Assembly (NCBI GenBank): GCA_032358255.1
Contig: JAULBX010026997.1
Coordinates: forward strand, 1 to 41,285
Length of the DNA: 41,285 nucleotides
Source: Heterotrichella gracilis
Taxonomy: Eukaryota; Sar; Xanthophyceae; Tribonematales; Xanthonemataceae
Direction: 5' to 3'
In this document: positions 21,967-34,300 of the stretch, one piece after another
Layout of the letters: every line of letters begins with the position of its first letter
How positions within the stretch are numbered: the stretch's first letter is position 1
Position numbers and translations under genes: made by a program
The notes under the pieces: model-generated
What the model saw: only the letters and a program-made list of their open reading frames with translations
The model's database searches: none
What the model was told of the DNA's origin: nothing

Positions 21967-23392
21967 ATGGCGGTGCCAACACCTCCTGTCTTGCTGGTGG
22001 CTGTGTTGGCACTCATCAGCATGTCTGCAGCCTACACAATTGAAGGCATTGCAGAGTACCAAGCCAAACTCATAGAGGAGTGTGTGCGGTTCCGCCCTAC
22101 TGACTGGGTGGAGTATCAAGGCTATGCGGGGCCTTGGCTGGAACAATACTTCTTTCAATACTTTCTGAAAAACCCAGCGCTCACCGGCCACTTGCCAGCG
22201 GTAAGGACCTTCAACCCCCCTGGCATGCACCCTTACCACTCCTCTCGCCTACCCCCAACCCAGTATGCTGTTCGAACAGCCACACCTTAGCAGTAGTCGT
22301 ACCTACACACCTGCCTGTGATCCTGCCCAACACCTGCACCGTCGTGAAAACGCATGCCCGCACATACATACGTGTGCGGTACCCCCGCCACTGGTGATGG
22401 CACCTGGTGTCTGGGGTCGCCCTGACCCCCATATTAATGTCTGCTTCATATAAACCAAGTGTGGTGGTCATTTGCATTTGTGGATGGAACGCACTAAAAG
22501 GATGGACAGCCTGCGCTACATTCTGAGCTACTCAACCCTAAACCCTATTGGTGCAGGTGTACGTCCCCATAGACTTCACCGAATCGATGCACAAGGGCCT
22601 GAACAAACAGGTCGAAGAGTACCTGAAAACACTGGATCGCAAATACAAGTACTTCATCATTGCACAGTTTGATTTGGGAATTGGGAGACGCCATCCAGAC
22701 CACCCCATCGCCATTCCCGAGGACATTCACATCACTGGGTTCATGGCAGGTGGGTCGATAACCCACCCATTTGGTTGCACGAGCTTTTGGGCTGCAGTGG
22801 TGGCACCACCAATGCTCCACAAAAATGATTTGGTATTATTCTGACTGATTGTTTCTTCCTGGCAGGTGGCTGCACAGCCTGTGACAACTTCACGCGCCTG
22901 TTCCCCATCCCGCTGCTGAAGCAGGAGCTGTGGCCCGCCATCCCACAGCCCGAGAAGGACCTGTCTGTTGTGTTCCAAGGCAGCATGACCCATGAGAACC
23001 GCGTGCAGCTCAAGGACATGTACTCCTCAGAGTACCTCTTCCTGGAGACCAACTCCAGCTGGGCAGATATCATCGCCAGATCCGACTTCACGCTGTGCCC
23101 GCGGGGCTTTGGCGAGACCTCGTTCCGGCTGTATGAGACCATCCAATCGCTGAGCATCCCCATCTACCTGTGGGCAGGCATGAAGTGGCTGGCATTCGAG
23201 GACATCGTCAACTGGCACGAGTTCTCCATCGTGATGCCCTTTGAGCAGGCCCTGGATGGCAGCAGTCTGAAGCACCGGGTGGAGGAGGCCATGAAGCGCA
23301 AGCACCACATGCAGAAGCGGCTGCGCAGCGTGCGCCACCTGTTCACGTATGAGCACACCAGCAGGTACATCTTGGAGAGGATGCTGGATTAG
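21967..23392 (+). CDS. Exostosin-like glycosyltransferase (GT47 family), short form
   Basis: Three exons: 21967-22200, 22557-22749 and 22866-23392, giving 317 aa. Residues 1 to about 22 (PPVLLVAVLALISMSAAY) form a signal peptide or anchor, so the protein enters the secretory pathway. Exostosin-family landmarks are IAQFDLG and IHITGFMAGGCTACDNF, KDLSVVFQGS, the hallmark DFTLCPRGFGETSFRLYE (about 216-233), IPIYLWAG and the basic C-terminal helix after SLKHRVEEAMK. GT47 enzymes make heparan sulfate in animals and xyloglucan, xylan or pectin side chains and arabinosides in plants; the substrate here is unknown. At 317 aa it is shorter than most GT47 proteins, and the N-terminal half is reduced. 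Two telobox units lie just before the exon 2 acceptor. The gene is head-to-head with GDPD. Confidence 0.9.
22534..22547 (+). promoter_or_regulatory. Tandem telobox in intron 1 of the exostosin-like gene
   Basis: AACCCTAAACCCTA is two directly repeated telobox units, 9 bases before the intron acceptor GTGCAG at 22551-22556. Being pyrimidine/A-rich it may also act simply as part of the acceptor context. A single TAGGGTTTAGG is found at 23410-23420 in the 3' UTR of the same gene. Confidence 0.4.
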
Positions 23393-25232
23393 GCATGGTG
23401 GCGGCTGGGTAGGGTTTAGGATGTGCACTTGAGCCCACTACCTTCAAGCATGGGGTGGTTGAGGTTGGTCTTTGAGGTGCCCACCGTGTGAAGGTGGTAT
23501 GCCATGTGGGGTGCTGCACGTCTGGCTGGCTGTTTGCCACTGGTCACCGCCAATTTGCGTCTGCACACTGTGTGGAGGTGGTGAAGCAGTCAGACTCAGT
23601 AGGAGCTGAAGAACAATTTTATTTCTACCAGAAGGCGGGCACCACGTGCACCTTGGCGTTTGTTGCCATACTGCTGGCGTTGAATAGCAGGATAGAGGTC
23701 CTCTGCGCCAAGGACACGGTGGCGAAGGACGGAAAGCCAATAAAGGAATGTTTTTGCCCCTGTCGAACGTAATTTCATTTGCAATTTGCCACTGCAACAA
23801 GGTCCCTCAGTTTTAAATGAGAGGTGGCTGACGCCACACCATCGCCGTGACGAACGGTGTGGCACGATGTTTTCTTCCTTGGCAAGGATTCCATGCCCAG
23901 TACAATTAGATGCAGAGTGCGGTTTCTCAGTCACTGACAACCTCGCGGCAGCCTGATGCTTTGCACTTGACCACTAGGGTGACGACCTGCTGCCATGCCT
24001 ACCTTAGGCTACTGTTGTAGGTCTTGTGGGTGGGCAGTATACTCCAGGTAAACACCCAAGGCCAATACTGTACTGCAGTGCTTGCCATAGCCTCTGCTGC
24101 ATCCGTGCCTTCAAAATAATCCAAGTCTATTGAGTCCTCGGAGGTAACCCCCCAAAATACATTACCCTGCCAGGCAGTATAAACCACTATGGTCATGCAC
24201 CGGTGTACGATTTGCAGGTGGGGCGGTGAGCGGGTGGGGTGCATGCGTTGTAGCGGTGCAGCCAGGGAAGCAGTGGGTCTTGCACGGGCTGCACTACCCA
24301 GACCTGCATCGGCAGGTTTCGATCTTATGGGAGTCCCCACAAACTCCGCTGAGCTTGGACTAGTGGGAGAAGGCGGGATTGGGTACGACCTGCAGGTGGG
24401 GGTGGGATGGGGGTGCACAACAACCAATCACGTGGAGGAGGTCTGTGGCGGATTTGCCATGCCCAAATGGACACCATATTTTAAGGGCCCAGTAGCCAGC
24501 ACCTCACGAGCGAGTGGAAAACACAGACAGGCCGGGCAGCACCAGCGGAACATGGCGTAGGTAACAAGGGCAATGCACTAGAGTGTCTGCATGGACAGTG
24601 GGAATAATGTCACCAAGGCCTATTGGGAAGGAAAGGAGCAAAATATGGTTTAAAATCAACGGCTTCCATATTTCCATCAACCTGTGGACCAAGGACATGC
24701 CTCAGGTGCTATCACTGGCCCATGTCGCTTTTCTCGCCAGGCTTACCTTTGTCGTCGTTGATGCAAAGGATGAGCCACTCCAGGCGTCACTGGAGCTGCC
24801 ATCCTTTGAGCTGCCAGACTCCCTCGGGGTGTTGACCATCTGCGGGATGGGGTCCACCCTAAACCACAAAACCTAATCAGTATATTGTTTGCTTCCTTGT
24901 CTTAATGTGGTGGTGCAATTCAGAGCCATGGCGGGGTGCTGCGGCTCTGTAAATGCTAGGTCCCTGTACTTTTCCTTGTTGCACATGCTGGGAAAATGGA
25001 TGGTGTCATATTTCCTTGGCATCGAGCGCTGTGCAAGTCCAGCACATCGGCAAGGGAGTCAACATCAATGCAAGCAGTCATTTGGCAGCAGTATGAATCG
25101 GATGCAGTGCCAGCGTTCATCTTGTACAGACTGTCAGCTTCTATCGGAGTAGGTGGTACAGAGGCCTGGACCACTTGCAAACCAGTTGGTTCGTGTTTAC
25201 AGGTTCTAGCCAAGTGTTCGGCCTCGCCAAAG
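23393..25232. other. Region between the exostosin-like gene and GEMIN2
   Basis: This is the longest gap without a solid gene. The left part (23393 to about 23800) should be 3' UTR of the exostosin-like gene; open frames there have no family resemblance. The middle holds splice-like signals on the minus strand (see the doubtful gene at 24610-24986) and an open minus-strand frame at 23999-24427 whose terminal part, after the acceptor CTGGCAG near 24165, reads acidic and aromatic (SEDSIDLDYFEG, QYWPWVFTW). The right part is the promoter and 5' UTR of GEMIN2. Confidence 0.4.
24610..24986 (-). CDS. Doubtful minus-strand gene, unrecognised
   Basis: I do not recognise this. Three pieces join in phase on the minus strand: 24986-24970 (ATG, donor AA|GTACAG), 24858-24747 (acceptor GGTTTAG, Ser-rich KDGSSSDAWSGSSFAST, strong donor AAG|GTAAGC) and 24681-24610 (acceptor GTCCACAG, FKPYFAPFLPNRPW, then TGA), a product of 66 aa. 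The middle piece is the most exon-like. The real gene may instead continue through another acceptor (CTTCCCAATAG near 24620, with an excellent pyrimidine tract) into Pro/Ser-rich frames at 24400-24200, but I could not make the phases close. It could equally be chance. Confidence 0.22.
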
Positions 25233-27087
25233 ATGGCATCCGAGGACAGTGACACCGATGAGAGCCTTGATAGGCAGGTGTTTGGCATATACCAAGCACT
25301 TCCAGTTGATGGAGACCCAGACTTCGATTCAGGTCCTGCTTTGTCGGCCGAGGAGTATTTGAGACGAGTCAGGTATGCATGCATGCATGCATGTGCAAAC
25401 CAGGGTAGCTTGTGTGAAAGAGTTGACTCTGTATGAGCACCTACACGTGCATTCTGATATTGTATTGAAGTGGTATTGTTTGAAGTACGACAGCGCCACT
25501 GGCTAGAGTTTGGAGGATTGCACTGGCTATGTGCATGCATTGTGTTTTTGCATGTATGTGGGCATTTATGTATATGGGCATGCCAGGGTTCCACAGCTAG
25601 TCAGACAACACATAGCACAGTTTTTATTTTGGCACTTGTTTTGCTTATGTTCTTGTGGCCCCCGCTAACCAAGTGCTACATAACAGGTATGAGGCCGCAC
25701 AGCTGCCTTCAGTGGTCACGTCTGCCATCAACCCGCGGGACTTTGACGTAGAGCGCACGCGCACTTACATACAGGCTCAGGCAGACTCACGCAACCTCCC
25801 CAATGAGCGCTGGCTGCGGGAGTTCCTGTCTGAATTTGCGGAGTTGAGGCAGAGTATCCAGCGGTGCGGCCAGCTTGTGCACGCCATTGCCTATTGTGCT
25901 GCAATAACAACTGAATCTCAGGCATTTACTGGCACTAGTTCCTGCATCGCCATGTTTGGGTATATACCTATGTTTGGCTATATAGCTATGTTTTGCTTTT
26001 TATGTGAGTGCCTGCTAGCGGGTCCAGCACTCGATTGCTTGGCAAGAAACATTGCCTGCTATGGCACTCCTGTGCCCTCAAGTGCGGGCAATGCAGGTTT
26101 TGCGTGCACTGCAGGCAGTTGGACAGTCAGCAGGATACAAGCGACACAGTATACGGCGCCTCACGAGATGGCGCAGGGGCTTCTACCTCACTACCGGAAG
26201 ATTTCATGCCGGAGGTGCAGCACCTGCTCACTTTAGACCAGGTGGGGCCCTGTGCAGGGATCTGATGCAGTGGTGGACTGTGTATCATGTATGATTAGTT
26301 GCATTAACAGATGGTGCCCGTCATTGGGGTATGCAGACTTTCGTGATCAGCGGCTCGCTAGTGGCATAACAACATCCTTTATTCATAACTGCTGAAATCT
26401 TGTGACATGTACTTCGAGCCTCATGGCATGCACTGCCATGGTGTCAAGCCATATGTAACGAGTGTTTGGCATACCATCATCAGTCTTTTCTTGGCGACCA
26501 GCATGTACCCATCGTTTATACAAAAAAACTTATTCCATAAGTGATCCATTGCTCATGCAAATGTGGTCGCAGGTGACGACACTCTCCCTGCTTCATAAAC
26601 ACATCGCATCATTTGCCGCCAAGGGCACTGTTGCAGAGCCGGATGTGCGATGGCTGTACGCACTCTCTGCAAGGTGTGTGCATGCGTTGGTTGTCCATTT
26701 TGTTGAGTGCAATAGCCCAATGGATGGCTTTGCAGCGGCAATGCAAACCTCGCTTTTGTATTCAAGCCATGACTGCATGTGCCCGCCTATCCATACATTT
26801 AACCACCTAGGTCAAAATGCCAGCTGCGTGCCTGGCGTATTTACTGCACAGCATGCATGCCCGCCATCATGACCGTTGTTTCTCCCGCATGCAGGGTTGA
26901 AAAGCCTCTTGACCCTGACACGTTGTCGCAATACCATGCTCTGCTGCAGCGCTGCCTAACCTTGCGCAGCCGGATCGATGATGCTGAGGACGATCGGTTG
27001 CCCATGGTGGATATGCTGCTGGCGATTGCCGGCAGTTGCTTTGGTCAAGATGAGCGGCTAGCACGATTGTGGCCGGCGGATGGGTGA
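25233..27087 (+). CDS. GEMIN2: Gemin2 / SMN-interacting protein 1
   Basis: Five exons: 25233-25372, 25687-25863, 26115-26241, 26573-26673 and 26895-27087, giving 245 aa (human Gemin2 is about 280). Gemin2 holds the Sm-protein pentamer and partners SMN in spliceosomal snRNP assembly. Diagnostic blocks: the N-terminal LPVDGDPDFD with SAEEYLRRVRYEAAQLP (family: EEYLRRVQxEAAQCP), the WLREFLSEFAELRQSIQR helix, PEVQHLLTLDQVTTLSLLHK, PDVRWLYALSARVEKPLDP (family: RWLYALLACLEKPL) and RIDDAEDDRLPMVDMLLAIAG near the end. The central linker is short and Ser-rich. An alternative acceptor 18 bases upstream of exon 3 (26097) is in frame. Intron 1 begins with a (TGCA)n tract directly after the donor. The long 5' UTR region has no other ATG in a good frame. 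Confidence 0.93.
25376..25393. repeat. (TGCA)n tract next to a splice donor
   Basis: TGCATGCATGCATGCATG starts three bases after the GT of the GEMIN2 intron 1 donor (AG|GTATGC). Being fully self-complementary it could form a hairpin next to the splice site. It belongs to the TGCATGCA family found throughout the window. Confidence 0.9.
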
Positions 27088-28360
27088 TGGTGCATTTGTG
27101 GGTGTGTGAAACAAATATTACAACGCCTGGTGCCAATTTGCTCTGAAGCGGGCGGACCAGCAAGTCGCGATTCCCTGAGAGTCGAAGCCGACTGTGAGTT
27201 GTTATTCTCTAAGTGCTGAAAGGGTTTGAGGACTTGATGTCCAGGAAAGCTGCCTGAGATCCAATGACATTAAAATAAGCGCACGCTAAGGCTTCAGGCC
27301 CGATTGCTGGCTTGCCAACTTGATTCCAGCACAATGACAGCAGAGCATAAAGCACATTGGGTGCAAAGTTGTGAACGCTTGTGCATAGGGCCTGGTGCGC
27401 TGTTTTGCAATATTGGCTTCGTTCAGGCATTCTGGTTTGTGCCGCCTTTTTGCGGGGTCTCGTGCTGGGGTTTCTTGTTACTTCTTTCTGGCTTTCATTG
27501 GGGGAGGTATTGGAGTCATAAAATCAAGTGATGTTCCTTTCTTTTCGTTCTTGTTACTTTTTTTAAAATAAAAAAATATCAACATTTAACTGGCTTTAAC
27601 CTACCTTGCTGTATTTATTATTATTCTCCCCCTGTGGCACATGCATGCCGATGTGCATGCCAGTTTCGGACCTAATTAACAGAAGTTACCAGCTTGTACG
27701 TGCTTCCAAAATGACTGATCAGGATCAACTGGCTTATATAGCCTACGGGTGGGCGTAACTGTTACGATTACAGGCTCTGACATTGTACTGCGAAACATGG
27801 TGCAGAACACAGCAGGCGCCTGGCCAGAGCCCACGAGCCCACTGTGGAAAGTTGACTGAATAACCTATAATCTTGTTGCATTGAAGCTGGAGAAGTGTTG
27901 GTTCGTGGCAGTACAACGGTAAGGTGCTCATCGTGCCCACATGGGTTTACAGAGTGTCCGATAGAAAGAACTTACCCTGCTCTGAAGCAGGGTCTTGTGT
28001 CTGTTCAAGTGTATTCTAGTCAAATAACTTACATAATAGAGTTATTTTCGACCAAACATATGTTGGCGCGGTGCCTGTTTGGCATCTGGGTTGTTAGCAG
28101 TATGTTGTTGGTGCAGTAGGGTTCCTGGCATTTCGTATAGCGGCCAGTATAACGGGCTTTCGTTGTGGTGGTAGGTAATGTTGTTGCTTTTGTTCCATAA
28201 CGAAAACATATCAGGATCACAGTGTGGCTGTGGTTGAGAATTGGGCATCTTGGTGTCTAGGCTTTTGGCTAGCCATCAAGACTGACACTGTGCTGGACAC
28301 TCAGGGACATAAGGTACAGAGGCTGCATAAACATGTGGCACTGACGCAAGTTGAGGGAAG
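27088..28360. other. Region between GEMIN2 and the PH-domain gene
   Basis: No supported exon on either strand; short frames have no family resemblance. It should contain the GEMIN2 3' UTR and the PH-gene promoter. AT-rich runs lie at 27540-27630. A TATA-like GGCTTATATAGCC at 27731-27743 is the best core-promoter match in the gap but is about 620 bases from the proposed ATG. An additional 5' non-coding exon of the PH gene may lie here. Confidence 0.4.
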
Positions 28361-31300
28361 ATGACAGGCAGGCGTGATACTGAAGCTGGCAACAAGGGCT
28401 TGACAGCGCACTACTTTTTCACATTCTCGTGAGTTCTGCTGCAAGTTATGAGGCCACATATCTTCTCCTCCTCCTCTCCGTTTTAAACCCTGCGTGGTTG
28501 GTGACAAACAGCCTGCGTACCCTGGTGTCAGCGTATTGCGTCAGGGGCTCAGTACTGAGATCAGCTGTAATAATTGCAGGGTCTTGAAAGAAGACGTTGT
28601 TCATTCTGACAAGGGTGGATGGGGTGGCAGATTGAAACTGTTCACTGGCAAAAGTGGGACCGATGTTCCTCGAGTCCTACAAGTAGACACTGACAACAAA
28701 ACATTGAATTTTGTTGACAGCGATGAGATCAAACAGGCGTATGAGGTGAGGCACAGAAAGCACTGCGTTCGTCTGTGCTTATTCGTGGATCAACCTTGGT
28801 CAGCACTCACCACTCACCACTCACCACACCCACAGCTTGCCAAAGCATCAGACTTTGACTTGCCCAATGGGGATGCAACCAAAGTCCAGTTTCAGTACAC
28901 GGGTGTCAGCACTGTCGTACTCACCTTCCAGACCCTCCATGACGCAGAAGTGTTCAGGTCGGTCAACTGGAAGACTTCACCGCTTCCTCATCCGTACTTC
29001 GTTCTCCTTGCAGTCTGATGCAAATGCTTTCCTGTTGACATTTTGTTTCCTGCACAGTGCAAGCAGTGCATCTTGATGACAACTCCTGTACTGTTTGCAG
29101 GGTGCTGGTGTCAGAATTGCGACTTGGAATTTACAAAACAATAAGGTACAGGAGACATGCTGCATGGAGAGCCTCGCATTTGCAATTTGCTGATTAAAGA
29201 CGCAGGCACAGAGGGTTTGCATTCTAAACGATGGTAGCTGTGCGTGCAGATTTCCGAGGGTTGTCATCAAGCGCGGTGTGCTGCAGAAGAAGGGGAAGAG
29301 CGGCGTTTACTATGACCGTTTTGTGGTGAGCCTCGGTTTGACATGATAAGATCCAATAGAACGGCAAACATGCATTATTGTAGGCCCAAATGGGAGCTGC
29401 CACTGGTGGCACCACGCCGACACTGCCCGCAACATCTGTGAGATATTGCACATGTGCTGAATACAAGGTGCGTGGTGCAGGTGCTGGTACCCTTGAAGCT
29501 CTTTGTCTTGTACAGCAAGATATCTATGTACCCGGCTTCCACCATCTCTTTGGCAGAGAGCGCACCTATTTATGATGAGCGACACCGGACATTTCAATTT
29601 GAGGTATGCAATTCGAAGTATACGGTATGCTACCTCACACTGCATGCGCCACCCACTGTAGTGAGACTACATGTCTCATATGTGGGTGCAAGGAGAGGGA
29701 GGTACAAGGAAGCTGAGCATTGTTGACACTGGTCCCTGCAGGTTGCAGGAAGATCTTATCTGTTCCGGGCTGTAACTCCGGAGGATTGGGGATCATGGTA
29801 TGACGGCTTAGTGCAAAGCTGCGCCATCAGGTGAGGCTGCCATCGTGCTTGCCTGTGCACAGCCACTTGCCCGTGCCACACATCAATGTACAGGGTATCA
29901 ATATCATGACTGCCATGCTGACAGCAAGCCTGCAGCATTTCATGCCTCCATGTTGAATGGCGTGGCCTCATGCATTAAATTGCAGTGCAGATCCATTTGC
30001 TGCCAGGTCTGCCCTCCTTGTGTTTAGCAAGGATTCTTTTCACCAGCCGTTGTTTGTAATTTCAGGTACAATCCAAGCACTGTTGGCAAAGAGGGTGCAG
30101 GGGATGATGGTGGCAGCCACAATAAATATGCCAGGCAGTCATCGCGGGCTAGGCAGAGGAGTGAGTTGCCAGTACCTAGAATCACGCCAACCTTTAGCAA
30201 TCTGCCATCGTTTGCTGGCATGGACTCAATTGATGGACCCTCGGCGACCAGTTCAGTTGCAGATATCCAGAGCAAGATCTACTTTCAAATGCAGCAAGCT
30301 GAATACAATGAGGAGGACATATCGGGACACAATGGTGACGACACACCTGCGCCTGTATCGGATATAGATGATCATGGTAAGCAGCATGCAATTTGATGGT
30401 TGCCATCATGTACAATGGTTAGCAGCACGCATGCTTGACTCACCCAGTGCTGCTGCCACCAATATATGTTGCATTGTTTAGCAATGACATGATTGGGATT
30501 GAATTATGTTTACTAGGATGTTTGGGACCCAAAAATGCATGCTTTAAATCGTGCCCATCCTGCTTCAGGCGATGCAGCAACCAATGAATCTGGATCTGCC
30601 GACCATGCGCCGGGGGGTGAGGCTGACACTGAAACCCATGAACAGCATGGACAAATGGCAGCCAATGGTGGGGAGGCTACTGCAAGGAAGCAGGCAGCCA
30701 AGGTGGCACTGAAAAAGTACCTGCTGGCCCAGGCCAAGGCAGACAATGAACTCAGCAGTGGGAACAATCTTGAATCCACTTCCAGCATGAAATGGAAGGT
30801 GAATGAGGACACTGGCGAGTGGCAGAGACTGGCTGCAATGGGGGGAGAGACAGTAAATGATGCTATTACTGAAGCTGCGCCTGAGCAGTTGAGCGAGCCT
30901 GCGTCGCCAAAGAAACAGAGATCTTCCTTTTGGCAGAGGCTCAGGAGGGGATCATCGGCAGATCAGCCAGCAGAAGCGCAGCAGCCAGCTGATTCTTCAC
31001 AGTCTCATGATGCATCAGAACTTGAGCAGCACGGTGAGTCTTGAGATACCCTAGTGTCAAAATCACATTGCCAGTGATTCGCTTGTTCCCTTCTTTCAGC
31101 ATGTGTGTGGATATTTTATCATGAGTCTGTGCATTGCCAATTAGCCAGTACTTTCTGAACTTTAAAAAAATTCCTGCAGAGAGCGGTGACAGAGCCATGT
31201 CACCAGCAGGACTTGGCATGCTTGCTGGGATTTCTCAGCAGGTGGCAGGCAAAGCAGCTGGTAAACGCAGATCTTTAGCACCGAACCTGGTAAGCGCACC

Positions 31301-34300
31301 TTTTAGCACAATGCTTGTATTGACCACTGTCCCGTTTCTCGGTTTCCTGTGGCCCAAGCTGTCAACCACTGCATGCATGCGGCTAGGTGTACCACCGATA
31401 GTAAAGAGAAGCATTTGAAATTACACAACTTTATTGTTCCACAGGTGGCCTCAGGGGAGGTAGTCACATCGACTGGCCAGGCAACGGCAATAATCAGCGA
31501 TAAGCGCAAAAGCATAATTGCGGGGGATCCTCAAGCAAAACTGCTGGCGCGCGAGGCAGTGTCTGCTGCAAACAAATGGAAGGAAAAGTAGGTTTTGCTC
31601 CAACAATATTGTGAATTACGATTTGGTATAATAGAACAATAAATTGTAGTAGCAGAAATAAACTGTGATTATTTTCACCACATAGATTTGAGGTGCTGCA
31701 AACCGTGCAATTGGCTGGCTGCTGAATTGCAACGCATTTAGTGTCAAGCTGGCTCACTGGTGCATATGGATGCCATGCAGGGTTAACGCACTGCGAGCCA
31801 AGATGCTCAAGGTGGACGCCAATGGGCTGAGGGCTGAGGACTCCCCTGAAGTCCGATTCCTCAAGTTTGGTACAGTTAATCCTGCAAATGCCGGTGGGAA
31901 CAACTTCTTTGACGTCGTCCAGCAGGCAGTCAAGCAGAAGAAGGCAGTGCAGTTTGCCGATGACACCAAACCAGGGGATGAGCTGGCACAGACGCCGCCT
32001 CCGCCACCACCACCCAAACCCAAGTCCACCACCATCAAAGCAGGGCAGCCTGGCAATGCCCTTTGGGCATCAATACCAAACCTTGCTTCTCCATCTAGTC
32101 AGCCTCCCTCAGCACCAATGCTCAAGCACGTCGCCCAGCTGAATAAAGCATCAGATGGGCAGCAGCAACAGCAGCAGGGAGATGCTTTTGGGCAGCATAT
32201 ACTCAAGACATTGCGCTCCAGGTATCCTCCAGCTGCTCCAAAAGGCAATGGAAGAGGAGGGGATGCAGGACACAGTGACGCAGATGGCGTGATGCAAACG
32301 CAGCAGCAGCCAATGTCTCCTGCAGCATTTGCTCCACAAGTGGATAGGTCAGAACAAGACCTGCCAGAATCAATCTGCCGTGCTCCTGACCAGGAATATC
32401 ACTCACCTGCACTTTACTGGCAGCCAGACTCACAAGGCATCCAGATGACTGGTGATCCATCAGTGCCGCAGCATGTGCAGCAGGATGTGCTATCAGCACA
32501 ACGCCCTTCAGTGCAAGCATTGCCTGGCCAGCTGACTGCAGGTGACAGCCGGAGGTCCAGCTCACAGCCAACCACCTCACAACCACAGCGCGCATCACTT
32601 GTGGCGCCCAGCAGCGCGCCTGACAGGAGGGCAGGCATGATGAACCAGGGGCAGCCTGCATCACAGCGGGGATCACTAGCGCACAGTCACCTCCCTGATG
32701 GATCCAGCATGAGCCCAAGCCGGAACCTGCAGCAGCAGGAAAGGCCAGCATCCCAGCGCCCAAGCATGTCCCAGCCACAACAATTGGCGCCTCTCCAGCG
32801 AGAAATGTCACAATCCCAGCAACAAATGTTGCCATCCCAGCGCGCAAGCCTGTCCCTGCCGCATCAGGATCCGCCACCGCCCCATCGCCTCAGTATGCAG
32901 CCCCACCAGCAGGAGATGTCACCCTCTCAGCGCCCCTCAGTCACAGCGCCGGTGCATGGTGGCTCGCCCAGTGAGACTGCGAGGAGGGGCTCTCAGCGGC
33001 AGAGCACGAGCGGTGTGCCTCCTCCAGATGGGGTGAGGAGGTCACTGCTGGGGACGTTTGCCCAGGATCCGGATGGGGCTATGGCACAGCATGAGGCGCC
33101 GACAGGGCACAGCAATGACCCAGGGCAGGTACCTTGGCCTGTGGGCAGGAGGCAATCCCTCATCCTTTCTGCGATTCAGCAGCTGGACAACTTCTCTGTG
33201 GGAGACAATCATCTTCCAGGCCCTGATCACCAAGCCCACACCTCGCCAGCTCACACACCCTTGTCAGCAGCCGACAGCAGCGTTACGCCAACTGCTCCCC
33301 AGCAGGGCCCTTCCTCACAGGTGTCCCCTGTGCACTGGTCACACAATGCGGCGTTTCGGCAACAGCAGGGCAGCATTACTCAACGCAGCCAGGGATCCCC
33401 CGCCACCACAGCATCAGGCATCAACCCGTTGTACGAGAGCGAGCAGGATACCCCAACAAGCGCCATGCCAGACCCTAGGGAGGGTAATCAGGGGCAGGAG
33501 GATGACCACACGTTCCTGCACAACATGGCGCAGATGATCAACCACCTGATAACCAGCTACCCGGTGCCTGGCGGCTCGCCTATGGATCGGGCAGGGTGCA
33601 TGCCCCACGCTCAGCATCAACATAGACCAGCTGGTGATGCTTCAGGTAACCTACTCAGAATTGTTGCAGAAAATGTGCGCAGTTTACTTGCTAATAAAGC
33701 ATAGTCAGTACTGCTAGTGATGTGTTGCTGCCACACATGAAACCCTGTTTGTCTCAGTCTGACAAGGAAGTTTGCTTGCAGGGGGCCCATCGGCTGCGCA
33801 CTTGCCTGAAGCTCCAGTACCATCAAGCCAGGCCAATCCGATTGGGCTTCATATGAGGCCCTCTGCATACATGGGCTATGGAACCCCTACAGGTTATGGC
33901 CTGTACAACTACGCACATGGTAGGTTCACTTGCCATGCCATGCCCATGGCCTTGTCATCCATTTGCACTCCCTCCCAGAGCTATGTCATTCAGTGCATCC
34001 CATGCGCAACGCAGCAGGAACGCTGCCGAGCCATAAATCCCTGCATGTGCTAGACTGAAAATGCAAAAATGTATGTTTACACCTGAGGTTGCGTCAGTGC
34101 ACAGTCATCAACTTGCTGGAAAGGCGCTGGCATCCCCTGTCCTGGTGTGGCTGTTGACTGTATACATCACCGCTGTGCAGGCAATCTGAGCGTGCCACTA
34201 AGCCCCGGGATGCGGGTGGTGGTGGAGGTACCCAGCTCTGCAACAGCTACGCAGGGTGAACAAGCGACCGGCCACCCGCACCCTCCTGGCTCTTTGTACG

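Noticed and set aside
23488..23772. 94-codon plus-strand frame after the exostosin-like gene
   Set aside because: It lies where the 3' UTR is expected, starts without a good context, and reads as random sequence with scattered Cys.
23971..24002. Readthrough of the TAG at 24001-24003 into KCKASGCREVVSD on the minus strand
   Set aside because: The frame continues for about 20 codons after TAG, but the host gene itself is not established and no recoding signal is visible.
24956..25594. 212-codon minus-strand open frame over the GEMIN2 start
   Set aside because: It is antisense to GEMIN2 exon 1 and its flanks, Cys/His-rich by chance, with no motif spacing of a zinc finger.
32203..32877. 224-codon minus-strand open frame
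   Set aside because: It mirrors the Q/P/S-rich low-complexity part of PH-gene exon 12; such composition keeps the reverse frame open by chance.
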